64,000 bases of DNA from Scleromitrula shiraiana (taxonomy: Eukaryota > Ascomycota > Leotiomycetes > Helotiales > Sclerotiniaceae). The stretch is from positions 124,001 to 188,000 of the forward strand of contig JABELC010000004.1 in assembly GCA_028455995.1 (NCBI GenBank). The letters run 5' to 3'. The notes beneath the pieces are model-generated. The model was not told the origin of the DNA. It searched no databases and saw only the letters and a program-made list of their open reading frames with translations. Both the position numbers and the translations under genes were made by a program. This document shows, one piece after another, positions 1 to 11,500 of the stretch; positions within the stretch are counted from its first letter, which is position 1; every line of letters starts with the position of its first letter.

Positions 1-710
1 CCCGCAGCAGATTGTATACATACCAAGCCAAACTCCTTATATTGTGGTTGACGTTCTCGTCTTTCTCTCGAGGATTGCAGAGTATTGTCCAACAACGGAT
101 CATAAATGCACTTCTTTCCTTTTACAGATTTTCTTGGGTCTCGAGCGTGGACTCGTGGTTCGGAAGGGATATGCTCTGCAGGGGGAGAGTTAGGTTCAAG
201 GGCGGCACGTGCAGATGTTGTATTTTCGGCGGCAAAGCCGGTTGAAGCATTGACTGACGAATCAATCTTTGTATTATGAGGACTGGCAATAGGATTGGGA
301 GATGAATCGAAATTTGTCAATGGTGTTGATTCGTGTATATGCCGAGAGCCTCCAGATGTCTGTACATGATTGGAATTTTGCGCAGTTGCGCTGAAAAGAG
401 AAGATCCAGTACTTGAATGTGAGCTCGCTGAGCCTACACCGTTAAGGATATCGCCTTGCACTGAATCATTATCTTCATTTGTAAGGGTAGTCGGTTCGGT
501 GGTGGGAGTGTTTGTTCCTTCTGTAAGACGTACAATGGCAGCATTGTCAGTCAAAGCTTGCGCATTGAAATGAGTGTCAGCGGCTGATGGAGCGCTCGGT
601 GAATCTAAATGCTGAGCTTTTGATTTCTCTCTTTCTTTCGCTTTGTCTTTTGCAGCTCTAGGGGCAGATGGAAAGAATTGTGCGAAGCTCGCCCCAGATG
701 CGCGAGACAT
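1..710 (-). CDS. SET1: SET1-like histone H3K4 methyltransferase, N-terminal exon (partial)
   Basis: First exon spans 24-710 (229 codons, all open) and ends at a GTATGT donor; the rest of the gene lies beyond the left edge. The start is the ATG at 710, the first in frame. The protein opens with a short Phe/Pro/Lys-Glu-rich segment, then about 130 Ser/Thr/Asn-rich residues, then a conserved block (around residues 185-228) with a Tyr-Asp-Pro-x-Leu-Asp core followed by an Arg-rich run and a Tyr-Lys-Glu-Phe-Gly motif. That block and the N-terminal Met-Ser-Arg segment match my memory of fungal Set1, the catalytic subunit of the COMPASS complex that methylates histone H3 Lys4. The RRM, n-SET and SET domains that would prove it are outside the window, so the assignment rests on the N-terminal region only. 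Confidence 0.68.
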   Translation of the reverse strand, partial: MSRASGASFAQFFPSAPRAAKDKAKEREKSKAQHLDSPSAPSAADTHFNAQALTDNAAIVRLTEGTNTPTTEPTTLTNEDNDSVQGDILNGVGSASSHSSTGSSLFSATAQNSNHVQTSGGSRHIHESTPLTNFDSSPNPIASPHNTKIDSSVNASTGFAAENTTSARAALEPNSPPAEHIPSEPRVHARDPRKSVKGKKCIYDPLLDNTLQSSRERRERQPQYKEFGLVCIQSAA

Positions 711-1800
711 CGTGTTACTATAATTGATCTACCTCCCTCCTTCTGCCAACCACCATCTCTTTTGTAAGAATCAATCAGCGACCGCATGCATTAATGCATG
801 AATGGCAGGAAGCCAAATATGCGCGAAGAGGTTTGAAAATGGTAACGCGACTCTCAACTCGAGGGACAGATTTGACAAAGTAATTTAATCGACAAATGTT
901 TGTAGGATGAACAGGGAGTTGGAAGTACGCTCAAAATCGTCGCAGTCGATGTGCGAATGATGGCAGATGTAAGAAATCTGTTATGCGACGAATCAATAAC
1001 CTTTCTTTCGAAGTTGAAGTAATTTGTTTCGTCGATATGAGGTTGATGAAGTTATTGGAATGGAGAATAGAAATGCTTGAATCTTGAGGTTCTGTACTAT
1101 TTCTGAGCTTTTCCGTAATAGGACTAATTTCTTGATCTGAGAGAGCTAAACTTTATTGGGAAATTTTTATAAAGATTAAGGGGATTTTTATGTACATGTA
1201 GATCTACGTAACCAATTACGGCACTCCTTGCTATTAACGGACTATATTAAATTCCTGACCTATAATCCATGGATATTCATAAATAATTATTTTAGTTGTC
1301 TCTGTATCATTCCTGTATCATTCCTGTATTGCAACACGAAAATATGATATTGTCAACGATGATAGTCATCCATAGACATATAAAGTAATCTCTTTTTGTT
1401 GTCCGTTTTCAGTGAATAGGTATAACCAGAAAGAAAGAAATAGTCTAGAACTAAAAGGGCTGTACTTATATTTATTGATTATGTATTCAAGCCAATAAAG
1501 CCAATAAAGCAAATGGGAGCAAAGTATGCAAGTGAGTCTCATTAGACTACCCGTGAACCTACATATTAGGTATCATTGCCTGTAATGTCTACTAGTAGTC
1601 TAGTAGAAAACAGGGGGAGAGTGTTTCTAGCGGTTCACATTTGGTTTAAATGAGGCCTCTCCCCCTTCTCAGCTCAGGAGAATTGTAGGTACAAAAGTAC
1701 AGTACGAAAATCTATCCCGATCACGTGCTAGGCATGTCCTCACTCTGATTCATGTCATTACTCCAATTCATGTTACCGCTTTGATTTCTATATATCAGTG
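711..1800. other. intergenic, divergent upstream region of SET1 and the 1801 gene
   Basis: AT-rich sequence with no convincing coding frame. It holds a short direct repeat of a TCCTGTATCAT unit near 1302-1330 and a doubled CCAATAAAG near 1492-1508. It must contain the promoters of both flanking genes, but I see no clear element. Confidence 0.6.
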
Positions 1801-4387
1801 ATGACAAGCAGCTCTACTCTGGGACCTTATGCCAAGGTCATTGCCCTTACACAGGGTATGATCAATAGGGGGCTGAAGGACTTGTACAAATGTTATTCAA
1901 AACAACTGGAGAAACTTTATTATAAGGATGATAAGTTGGGAGAGATCGATTTGAATCTACTCGAGCCGCAAATACTCATTGACAATGAAGACGAGGTTTA
2001 TTTTCAATTTTGGTAAGCATTCACATGATTAAAATGATGCAAACGTTGATGTATCTTTTAGCATCAAATCTGGTGCGGTTACTGTAGGGTCACCTGCAAG
2101 AATTGTAACACTGGAAGACTGGACTCTATCGCATCCTCTTGACAAAGAGACATTCCTTGAATTCGATAACTCTACCGGTGATGAAGTTAAAAACAGTGAC
2201 CTTGCGATTGAACGTATCTTTGACATCCTTATCAGTTCTGCCAACAGGGGGTTTCATCCTGACATGAAACTAAGTATCAGGAATTCGAAAGAAGACGTAG
2301 GGCGCAAAGAACCCTACACTTGGAATCAGTGGAGCTTGGACTGTCCAGATGATTTTAAGCAGGTGAAAACGGCTCTTGAAGAACTACCCGTGAAATATCA
2401 ATCATCAAGCTATAATGCTATCGGATATCGCTTGAAGTTGCCAGCAGCTCGAGATATCCCAACTCATCGTCTCAATATTGGTACGTTAATTGAGAATTAA
2501 AATATTTCAAATGATCATAAGTTAACAACGTGCTTACAGGTACTGGAACGGAATGCAGAAGTGTCCTTGATTATGTTAAAGCTACGAAAGCCGCGGTTGA
2601 TAATCGTCAAGCACCGAAATTCAACAGCATCTTGATTTCGGGGATACCTCCTGGAAGTTCTGACCCTACTCAGAAGTTCACCATCGCTGAAGATATTTTC
2701 AGTACAAATTTTGTCTCTCAAGCCATGAGTAAGGTGGTCACAGATGTTACAACTGGGTTCTGGACATTGAATTGTCGTGATATTCTTGAGAACTTGGTGC
2801 TTCCACGGCTCACCATATTGAATGAGGCGTCAATTCTCATCACTGGTTCCCCAACTTGGGCTTCTCAAGACGATGGGTCGAAGCAGTATGAGCCTTCAAT
2901 ACAATTACAAAGAGATTTTGCAGCCCCGGAGGGAAATTTCTTGCCACAACAAGGACATTCCTTTTTGAAGACCAGTGACCCTATACCGAGTTTCCGATGG
3001 GACTACTCAAACCACCTAGCTGAAATTCAAACCAACGATGCTCAGCCCGAAAATGGGAAGTCTCATAAATACCGCACTTCATCAGGCAGCAAAGTCTTGG
3101 TTAGCTGGAGTCAAATGGATAATAGGGATGTTATCAAATTTGACTATGAGGTGAAATATTCTGTGGACTCGACATGGGCAAAATCAGCTGTGTGGGAGAA
3201 GACTACTGCCAAAACACAGTAAATTTTATCCCTATTTACTAACCTTCTGCAACTAAATAATTTCATTCCAGGTATACGTTTCGCCTCAACTTCTTCTTCT
3301 TCATCAAGTTCGAATTCCTCGAGTCTCAACTCAAGATGACCATGCTAGCAGGACCTCATGAGAATAAAGACGATAAAAATGGAGCACTCACTCTTATCCT
3401 GGTGGATGAAGAGTCCTTTGGTATCAATGAATTCTATGAACTGGATCACTATATATCGCTCGAAGAGTATATCAAAGGAAACCTGTTCCCGTCAATTGAA
3501 GTAGCATCCCGGAGCATCCAAGACGATTTTGAGAAGAACATGAAATTTCCCATCGAACCAGAATCTTCATTAATGGATTTTATAACTAAACCAATGTTCA
3601 ACATTACTGGCGACCTGGTGGCTGGTATTCGGTACAAAGCGTTAGTAATTTCTTGTGTATTACTGTTTCTAACATTGTCCAACTCATGTTAGAGCTTTGC
3701 TAACTAATTCAACTCATTCTCTCAATTCACTTGAGAGAATGAGCCGAGTCAAGTCCCCAATACTCTTCTTCCTTCCTTACTGAATATGTGCCCCGACCAC
3801 CCACACCACCACCTCCTCCCCCTAAACCTCGAAGAGTAGTGCCTGACCCGACAACCAAACTTATCTGGACGTATGAATTCATACAAGATCCAGATGATGA
3901 TAGATCAGCAATTCTTACACTCAAAGGCACTCATAGCACTGCAGCACGTGTCATAAACATTGGATATCTTGTTATCGCCTTCGATTCAAGTCCCGATTTG
4001 GGCAGCAAGCCTGCGGGAACGGACGAAGAAGAAGTTTTACCGCCATTATTCTCTGCCAATACGATCACTGAGTCTAGCATTGAGATCACTCAGGCATCTT
4101 GCGAATCCAAGATTACTATTTCCCAAAACAAGACGATCAAGAAACGATGGGAAATACGAGTTACACCTCTGGCAGAAGAAGATGACGATGCTGAAATGGC
4201 AGTCTTTAAGATTGAAAAGGAGAATTCATTGGACATTGTCATACAAGCCAGATGCAATTCTACGAAGTGGGTGCAGAGAACTAAGGGATTGGCAATAGGT
4301 GAGGTGTTTATCAAGGAGGCATGGAAAGATAATGAGGACTTGCGCCGATACAAAGGAACTGGCGAGATGGAAATGAGAGTTATTTGA
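1801..4387 (+). CDS. unrecognised five-exon fungal protein, 770 aa, neighbour of the Tc locus
   Basis: Exons 1801-2012, 2062-2480, 2540-3218, 3272-3640 and 3754-4387 join in one frame. Donors are GTAAGC, GTACGT, GTAAAT and GTTAGT, all acceptors end in AG, and a CTAAC branch site sits in intron 4. The last acceptor (AG at 3752-3753) is the least certain. There is no signal peptide or membrane helix. Residues near 50-80 read as alternating hydrophobic strands ending in a Lys-Ser-Gly turn. A proline run (about seven Pro in nine residues) near residue 575 separates a roughly 570-residue first part from a beta-rich C-terminal part of about 190 residues. The strand pattern loosely recalls TULIP/P47-like lipid-binding proteins, but this is a weak resemblance. 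It converges on the 4684-6360 gene, and both lie directly beside the Tc toxin genes. Function unknown. Confidence 0.7.
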
Positions 4388-4683
4388 ATCTATATTTGCT
4401 TTTTAGTATATCAGGATGTGTGTTAATATATCATGATTTTATCTCAACAGCGAATTATTGGGGTTTTAAATGTCCGTTCAGTTCATGCACAATTAGTCGT
4501 CCATATCTCAAGTAACAATATTCATATCTTATACGAAAACTTAACTGATTATTGAGCAATCAAAACTTCATCTTATTTCATTGGAATTTAAATGTCAAGA
4601 ATATGCAATCTGAAGTCAATGCAACGTGATGGTTTATGAATCAATACACCCATTATTGATGCATTCCCAGAGGCTGCTCTCAT

Positions 4684-6360
4684 CTACTTCTCCCATTTCA
4701 CATTGCCTAGAAGCAATACATCATGGGGTGTTTTAATCCCTTCATTAATGTCCAACTCAATCAAGTTGCCCTTACCAGCAAATATGTTCTCCGTCAGTAG
4801 CCAATTCATCTTATGAATCGGTACCTGAATTTCATCAAATCTCCATTCGGGATTTCTCAAGTGTTCTGGAACCTCCTTGCTTGAACCCTTATCAAGACCC
4901 ATTCCAATATATCTATCTACGCCAGTTGCAGTGATGGTGATATCGGAAGACCTAAAGTTGAAATCGCTTCCTGTTAGATCTGTCTGTTCGGGAGTAATCT
5001 TTGAGGTCTAGAAATGCTAGTATGTTAGCAAGATATCAAGTAGAAAGGATGACTACTCAATTTGATTCTAGATAAATACTGACCTTGTCAACATGGAAGT
5101 GTATTTTAGTTCGACCAAGAGTCGTATGATCCAAAGAATTCTCTTGCCAATCTACATAGACATCGAAATTCAAGTCCCACTTTGCCTGTCCGTTGGTGAC
5201 TTTGAGAGTCATGGGATGGTCTTTGAAATCTGCTTTGGTACCGTTCACGTGTATCGTGTGAAAAATCCAACCTGGTTTTCTGTCGTCTTCTCCTTTCGAA
5301 TACTCCTTATTCAACGTGACTTGATAATCGAATCCTTGATCTGTCCCGTCACCAGTGATATTGCCAACACGTTTAATATCGAAAGGGCCGTGAAGAGTTT
5401 TCTCAATGAACTCTCTTGCCATAAGATCATTTGAAATAATAAGACTCGCCGTGTGTCCTTGGGGAATAGCAGAAATTGCGGGCGCATTGCTAAATGTATT
5501 GAAGTCCTTCGCAAGATCCACATGAGTATCACTACCACCGTTGACCTTCATGTAGATAGTTAAAACGGGGTGATCATTGTCGCCATGAGTTGTGAACATG
5601 AAGGATTTGGGCTGGAGAAAGGTGGTTGAAGGATCCTTGGTACCACCGTTAACCCTCGCGATGGTGTAATCAAGCCCGTCCAAATGGCCCGAAATCCAGC
5701 GTGAGAGCGCTCCTTTTGCTCTTGCCACAAGAGCTGTAGCATCCCTGCCAGTTTTATCGTCTGGAGAACGCATAACCCACTGTTCTTCAGGGATGCCGCT
5801 GAAATGGAAAATCAAATGATAAGTTCCTTCCGGTTCTGGCTCTGTCTTCTTTGGTGGAAACTCTATGATAGTATGCGCCGGCTACAAACTATTCATTAGC
5901 AACCATGCCCCGAAGCAAATCTGAGAATTTAGTTTAGAAACCATACTGATATAACAGGTACTTTCGATTCCTCTATCGTTTTTATCTTTCCATCCCTACT
6001 GAAGATTCCCACAATGGGCACAGTGACTTCGAGGACATAAACACCTTGGTCGATGGTGGTTATCTTCCCATCACCTGTCACTGTTCCGCTGATTGACATG
6101 GTCAACAATGCAGATTTCTTTTCGGGCAAAAACTTGAAGACTGGCTTGATCACTTTCATATTGTAGTTCCACTCCTTCCCACTGATGCTATCTTTCACAT
6201 TAAGTGGAATATCTCCCCAAATTTCTGTATTTTGCCAAATCTCGTTGGTGATAATTCTACTCAATTCATTGAGGTCGTATGATACAGCAACGTCCCAACC
6301 ATGCAACGACTTCTTGCCGCTCATGGCTGCTAACAGCTGCTCTTTGGTTGGGTTTGGCAT
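4684..6360 (-). CDS. candidate TULIP/P47-like protein, 511 aa, neighbour of the Tc locus
   Basis: Exons 5947-6360, 5084-5881 and 4684-5007 join in phase 0 through introns of 65 and 76 nt with GTATGG and GTCAGT donors. The start is the ATG at 6360. Near residue 20 is a Gly-Trp-Asp-Val motif followed by an Asn-containing helix, which recalls the start of clostridial P47-type proteins. A later segment (about residues 210-290) has a Leu-x-Pro-Lys strand, a hydrophobic strand and a Ser-Leu-Ile-Ile-Ser turn before a helix, again loosely like that family. P47 and OrfX proteins have a tubular lipid-binding fold and accompany clostridial neurotoxin-like genes, including an insecticidal one. I cannot run a profile search, so the family call is tentative while the gene itself is well supported. 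No signal peptide is seen. Confidence 0.62.
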
Positions 6361-7594
6361 CTTGGTAGATTGTAAATGCTGATAGAACGGTGCAAGGTTT
6401 TGGAGAAAGAGAAATAATCAAGAAAGCTTCGAATTGCAAGTATGTCAACTTTCAAATATGAGAAACTCGAGTAAAATAGATTTGCATGTCATAGTCAAAT
6501 TGTGAAATAACAGCCCACTTGTAGCACTATTCAGGCTGGCTTCTAATAGTTTGTGTGATAGAGATGGCTGGGTGTTTAGATTAGGTCGAGATATGCATAT
6601 CTCCAGCAACACAGTAATCTTTCCATTTTTTTCGTTACGAGTAGCCAGTTCCGTAATTCAGCTACCACAACCTATGAGACCTAGAACTACTATAACCGCC
6701 CAGCTGTGAACTAGTTTATCCCCGCATGATTTGTTGTCCGACGTGACCGTTTTTTAATTTAAGGTTCGTCTGTCAAAATTTCAGCTGGCTAACCTTTTGA
6801 CACGATGCTACAGTTAAGGTATACTGTCGAGACGTGCGTTCTCAGGAGTTGATAAAAGTGTTGCATTACAAGGACTTATCGACTATGTGGATCTAATGGT
6901 CCACCTTGTCAGCCCTGACTAGTCTAGACAATTCTTTTGGGAAGACCTCAAACCATTTTGAGCTCAACTTGATCCACACCTCAGCTCTGTTACTTATTCT
7001 AGATATGCGACATCATACAGTCTACTCAAGACCAATCACTTCGCGTAATCTTTTTCCTTTATCCTACTAATATTGAAACCCTGGGAATGATATATTAACG
7101 GATTTTACAGAACTAGTTGCACTAGATTTACGGAAATCATATCCTGAGATAAGTTTTTATACCCATCTTTGAATATCCAATACTTCAAAGCAACAAGGGA
7201 TTCACTACAGGGATTTTTTCTCTGGTCGCCAAACTAATTTAACTAATAATGAGACCCGTCGTATACTCTCCTACGGCAAAAGGCACGAGAAGAGATGGGG
7301 CATAACTGTGTACAGGGCTTTTCACGTCTGCTCATAGACTCCCATTTTGCGTTGAGGCAGGGGGATCAGGATTTTGAATAAATAAATATCTGTATCAGTC
7401 AAATTGCAAAGATTTTGGCATCTATGCCCCATATGTGCATTTTTCCTATAAATGTTACTTGCAAAACAGTAATAGTTACAGTACTCCGGTGAAGTGATAT
7501 AAGAAGCTAAACAATTGAAACGTACAAAATCAAGTTTTTTTAATCCAGTCTTTCATATATCAAAACACTTCGGTGATTCCAACTCGCTGTGATA
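6361..7594. other. intergenic between the 4684-6360 gene and TcB-TcC
   Basis: Upstream region of the minus-strand 4684-6360 gene and downstream region of the TcB-TcC gene. It is AT-rich with no open frame worth calling and no recognisable mobile-element end. Confidence 0.6.
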
Positions 7595-8559
7595 TCAATG
7601 AAACCTCATTAACGCCGCAATTTCTGCTCTGTCTACGGCATTACCGTCAGAATCATAATAATATTGCCCATCACTTTCATAGCCACTGTCCTGGCTACTA
7701 GATGCACCAGAAGTCTGTTGGACTCGAATTAGTAAAAGCACAAAGCAAATCTCAAGAAAAGACGGGAAAGAAAGCCTACACTAGAACGGTTATCCCTCCA
7801 TTGTTCATTCCACACATCATGTTTATGACTTCCATTGTTCCTCTCGTCATCGGGGCCTTCCCAGTCTGAAGGCATTTCACTTCCTGATGATTCTGCGGAC
7901 GAGTGGTAGCTCTCCGATGATTCTGAGGATGACTCATCCCCAGATGATGCTGAAGTTGACTGGCTTCCTCCAGACGATGCTGCAGTTGAGCTTCCTGATT
8001 CACTACCTGATTCACTACCAGAAGCCGATGAAAATATCGGAGAGTAGCTAGAAGGTGATGATAGGATTTCTGTGGTTGCACAACTAGAAGGCGATGGTAG
8101 ATATTCTGTCGTTGTATAACCAGAGCTATCCGATCCACTTATTATCTCTGTTTCTGTATATTCATCAGAGCTTTGGTTTCTGCTCGAACGGCCTGATTGA
8201 TTTTTCTTAAACTTGTTGAAACCCCCGCCACGCTCCGATTTGTCTCTTTTAGAAATCTTCTTGCTATTTTGATGAAGGGTGCCATGCGAATGTTCGGAGT
8301 CAGATTCATAAGCGTCATTCTTGCGTAGCTCCTTTCTCCTGGCATATCTGGATTGGGACTCAAAATCAATTTCTCCATCACTATTCATGTTATCATTTCT
8401 GAGCGGACCGAAAAGGTTTTCTTCTGAAATCGACGACTCCATTTGACCAGGGCCGGGATTTGGATTTTGCGTTTCCATTTCCATTGTTTCTGATTGAGTT
8501 TCGACTACTTGGGTATCCGACACGATCTCGATTGGGTCACTTATAGTACCCTCTTTATT
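7595..8559 (-). other. RHS cargo-position tail: low-complexity Ser-rich region
   Basis: The 299 residues after the RHS-core boundary at residue 2179 are encoded by 7780-8559 plus 7595-7714. First comes a stretch rich in Glu, Thr and Gln (about 2180-2260), then two Arg/Lys-rich patches (about 2260-2320), then over 100 residues dominated by Ser, Gly, Glu and Asp with repeated Ser-Gly-Ser-Glu units, and finally an acidic and Tyr-rich end. In bacterial TcC proteins this position holds the enzymatic effector. Nothing here looks like a folded catalytic domain. The only intron of the gene lies within this region. Confidence 0.75.
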
Positions 8560-11500
8560 TGTACCTCCAGGGTCGCTAAAATTTACTGGATCATTTGAAA
8601 CATAGCAATAGATGTTATAACCATCGACGGTGCCTAAAGGATCAGGTGACATCCAGCGTCCAAGCCAGGGAGAGTAGTATCTCGCATGGCAGAAAAATAA
8701 ACCGGTCTCGTTATCACGCTCATAAGAATTATATCGATATTTGCTTGATGATTGGATATTCTGACCACAGGCAATGTAAGTGGTTACACCAAATGGCGTG
8801 TACTCTTCATAAGAGATCAAATTTCCTTCGTCATCGAGTTCGAGCGAGTTGCTTATTTGGTAACGCACGAGAAAATCTGTACCATTAGATAGGCTGTCAG
8901 ATTCAAACAATGCAATCCTGTTATCACCCATGGCCTCCGATGTTGTTTTAATGGTCTTAACTGTAACACCATCGCTCTCATAGGTTTTGTAGATTTCTAC
9001 ATCGCCAAAGTACAAAGTTTCCTTGGTCCTCCGCATTTGTCCAGTGCTCGAGCTTTCAGTTACTTTTCGCACCCGAGAACCGTTGGAGTCATAGACATAC
9101 CATGTAGTTTCTGGTAAGATGTCCGTCGTTCTCTGTTTTGACGTAGATCGCATCTTATCGCTATAGTCCCAGGTAATCCCCGAGAAACCAGGCATGGATG
9201 TGATGCATCCAGTCGATCCTTCAAGTCCGTCGTACGCAAATGAGTCTTTAAATTTACCAATCTCAATGCTCATGAGGCGGTTATTAATTGGAATCTTTTT
9301 CTCATCCTCGTCATATAGATAATTTCTCGTCCAACCAGAAATGTTAGTTTGGAGGCTCCCGATCGCCATGTGTTGCATGGTTTTAAGATTGTTTTCATCG
9401 TCATATGTATACAACTCGGCGTACCTGCAAAGTTGATTCCCATCTGTCGGTGCCTGTTTATTTACCATCGCACCTCGTTCATCGTAGGGAAGTAAGCTCT
9501 GACCGCCACCATTACTACAATCCACTTGCTCCCGTCCTTCAGCTCTTACCAATCTTCCTTGAACATCATATGAGTAATCTTTCGAAGCATTTACAGCGGA
9601 GTTTCTGAAGTATATGACGTCTTTTGCATCGTCGGTGACATGTGTGGTTCTGCCCTGACAATCATAGCTAAAAGAAAGGTCTTCAAGTACACGCCGGGTC
9701 GAGGAATGCGGTTGTAAGATACGTTTGCGGCGTAATTGCTTCGTGTCGTTGTCGTATTCAAATTCAGCCCGCGTCGCATTCCCATAAATAATTTCCGTTG
9801 GACTCCCGTCAGGGTTGTAAGTTGTTTTGACAATCAAATTTGCTGCTGGACCTCCAGATGAGCTGCGCCATGAGCAAGATTGAAGAAGCCCCATCGGGTT
9901 GTACTCCCGAAGTGTACTATTTCCCAGAGCATTTATAGTCTCAACAATTTGATCGAGAGCATTGAATTTGATGTGGCTGTTAGAAGGCTTATCAGGACTC
10001 ATCTCGGCATCTGAATTCCAATCAATGTCTTGATTGTAAGCCAACGTCAGCTGCTTCTCTGTTTGATTGCAGTTTCCTTTGAAATCGTAGGAAATATTAC
10101 GATGAATACCAGCTTGGTCTTTAATGACGGCGATTCGACCTCTGAGATTATTGTCTTTCGCTTGATTGTTGTTCTTTTCTCCATATATTGTTTTCGTGGC
10201 TAATATCTTTTTGTTTGGAGACCTAATCCAGAGATCGGTTTCACGTCTGAGTTCGTCATATACATAGCTTCTGCAAATCTTTCTACTATTCCACGAAGCC
10301 AGAATCTGACCACTACAGTCAAAAAATAGCCAAGTTTGTCCAGAATCCAGGTTTTTTGTAGTGATAGGATTGCCCAAGATATTGAATGTCGTTCGATCCA
10401 CCTCACGATTATATTTATCGTACGTAACATTTCGATTTCCTAGGACATCAAATTCTTGTCTCATGAACAGTTTCTTGTTTGTGTCGTGTGTAATTGCAAG
10501 GAAGGCTCGACCAAGTGGATCTAGATGTAATGTCAAAGGTTTGTTGTGAAATTGCTGAGACTTTTCAGCCCCATCAACTTCCCAGTGATTAGAGGATTTA
10601 GTATCACGTCGTGACTCAAACCACGAGGGTAAATATGTTGATGGGTCCAATGATTTGGCGAATTCTCCAACATCCTCATCCTCTAATAAATTAGAACAGA
10701 GAATAGTATTGCCCTCATCATATTTGGTGATCGTCCATGGTGTCTTTCTGGTCTTGTTCCAGGAATGGTTGGCATTTAATGTACCGACCAACCTGTCTAG
10801 AGGATCATAGAGCAATGTTGTAGCAGGGGATGAAATATTGCATTGCGGTATAAATTCATGAGATGCAGAAAAGGACGGCCTAAATTGTCTGACAGGATTT
10901 CCTTTACTATCAACGACTTGCCATTCACTATAATGCCACTGGCTGGGATTTCCACTGTCATCGACTGCAGATAAACTTACGGTCTGAAGTGATGTTCCAG
11001 ATCCACTGAGATAGTTGATCTTTATCAATATTTTCGATGCATCGCCCTGATCCCCATGGTGCACAGCCCGGATGATTTCAGCCTCAAAATTAGGGAGGCC
11101 AGTGGATGAGCCATTTGATGTTCGATACCATCGCCCATAGTCAAATATTTTCCGACGTCCAGCATTTTTCAATAGCATCAATGCAGAAGAAGTATTTGGG
11201 TTTTCTAAGAACGAGGATACTTGGAATTCAGTCAAATTCGTTTCAAATCCTTGAATTGAATCACCAGCGTTTTCCCCAACTTTTCCCATTCTGGAGAGAC
11301 CAACAGATTTTCCAAAAGAGTCCAGCGCTATTTGGAAGCGGTTACCATTTGCATCTATCTTCTCTATGGGCCGCATATGAACATAACTATACTTGGCATG
11401 TGTTTCGTTACCTAATGCATCGGTGGTGCCGATAGCAAATAGCAAGTAATCATCCATACGTGTAATAGTCTGGTTGTCAAAAGCATCAATGGTGATGGTT

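Noticed and set aside
12..245. Plus-strand 77-codon ORF at the left edge
   Set aside because: It is antisense to the well-formed SET1-like exon, which has the protein-like composition and a conserved motif.
7776..8381. Additional minus-strand ORFs of 120 and 79 codons in the TcB-TcC tail
   Set aside because: Shadow frames of the repetitive Ser-rich tail, with no start context or family resemblance.
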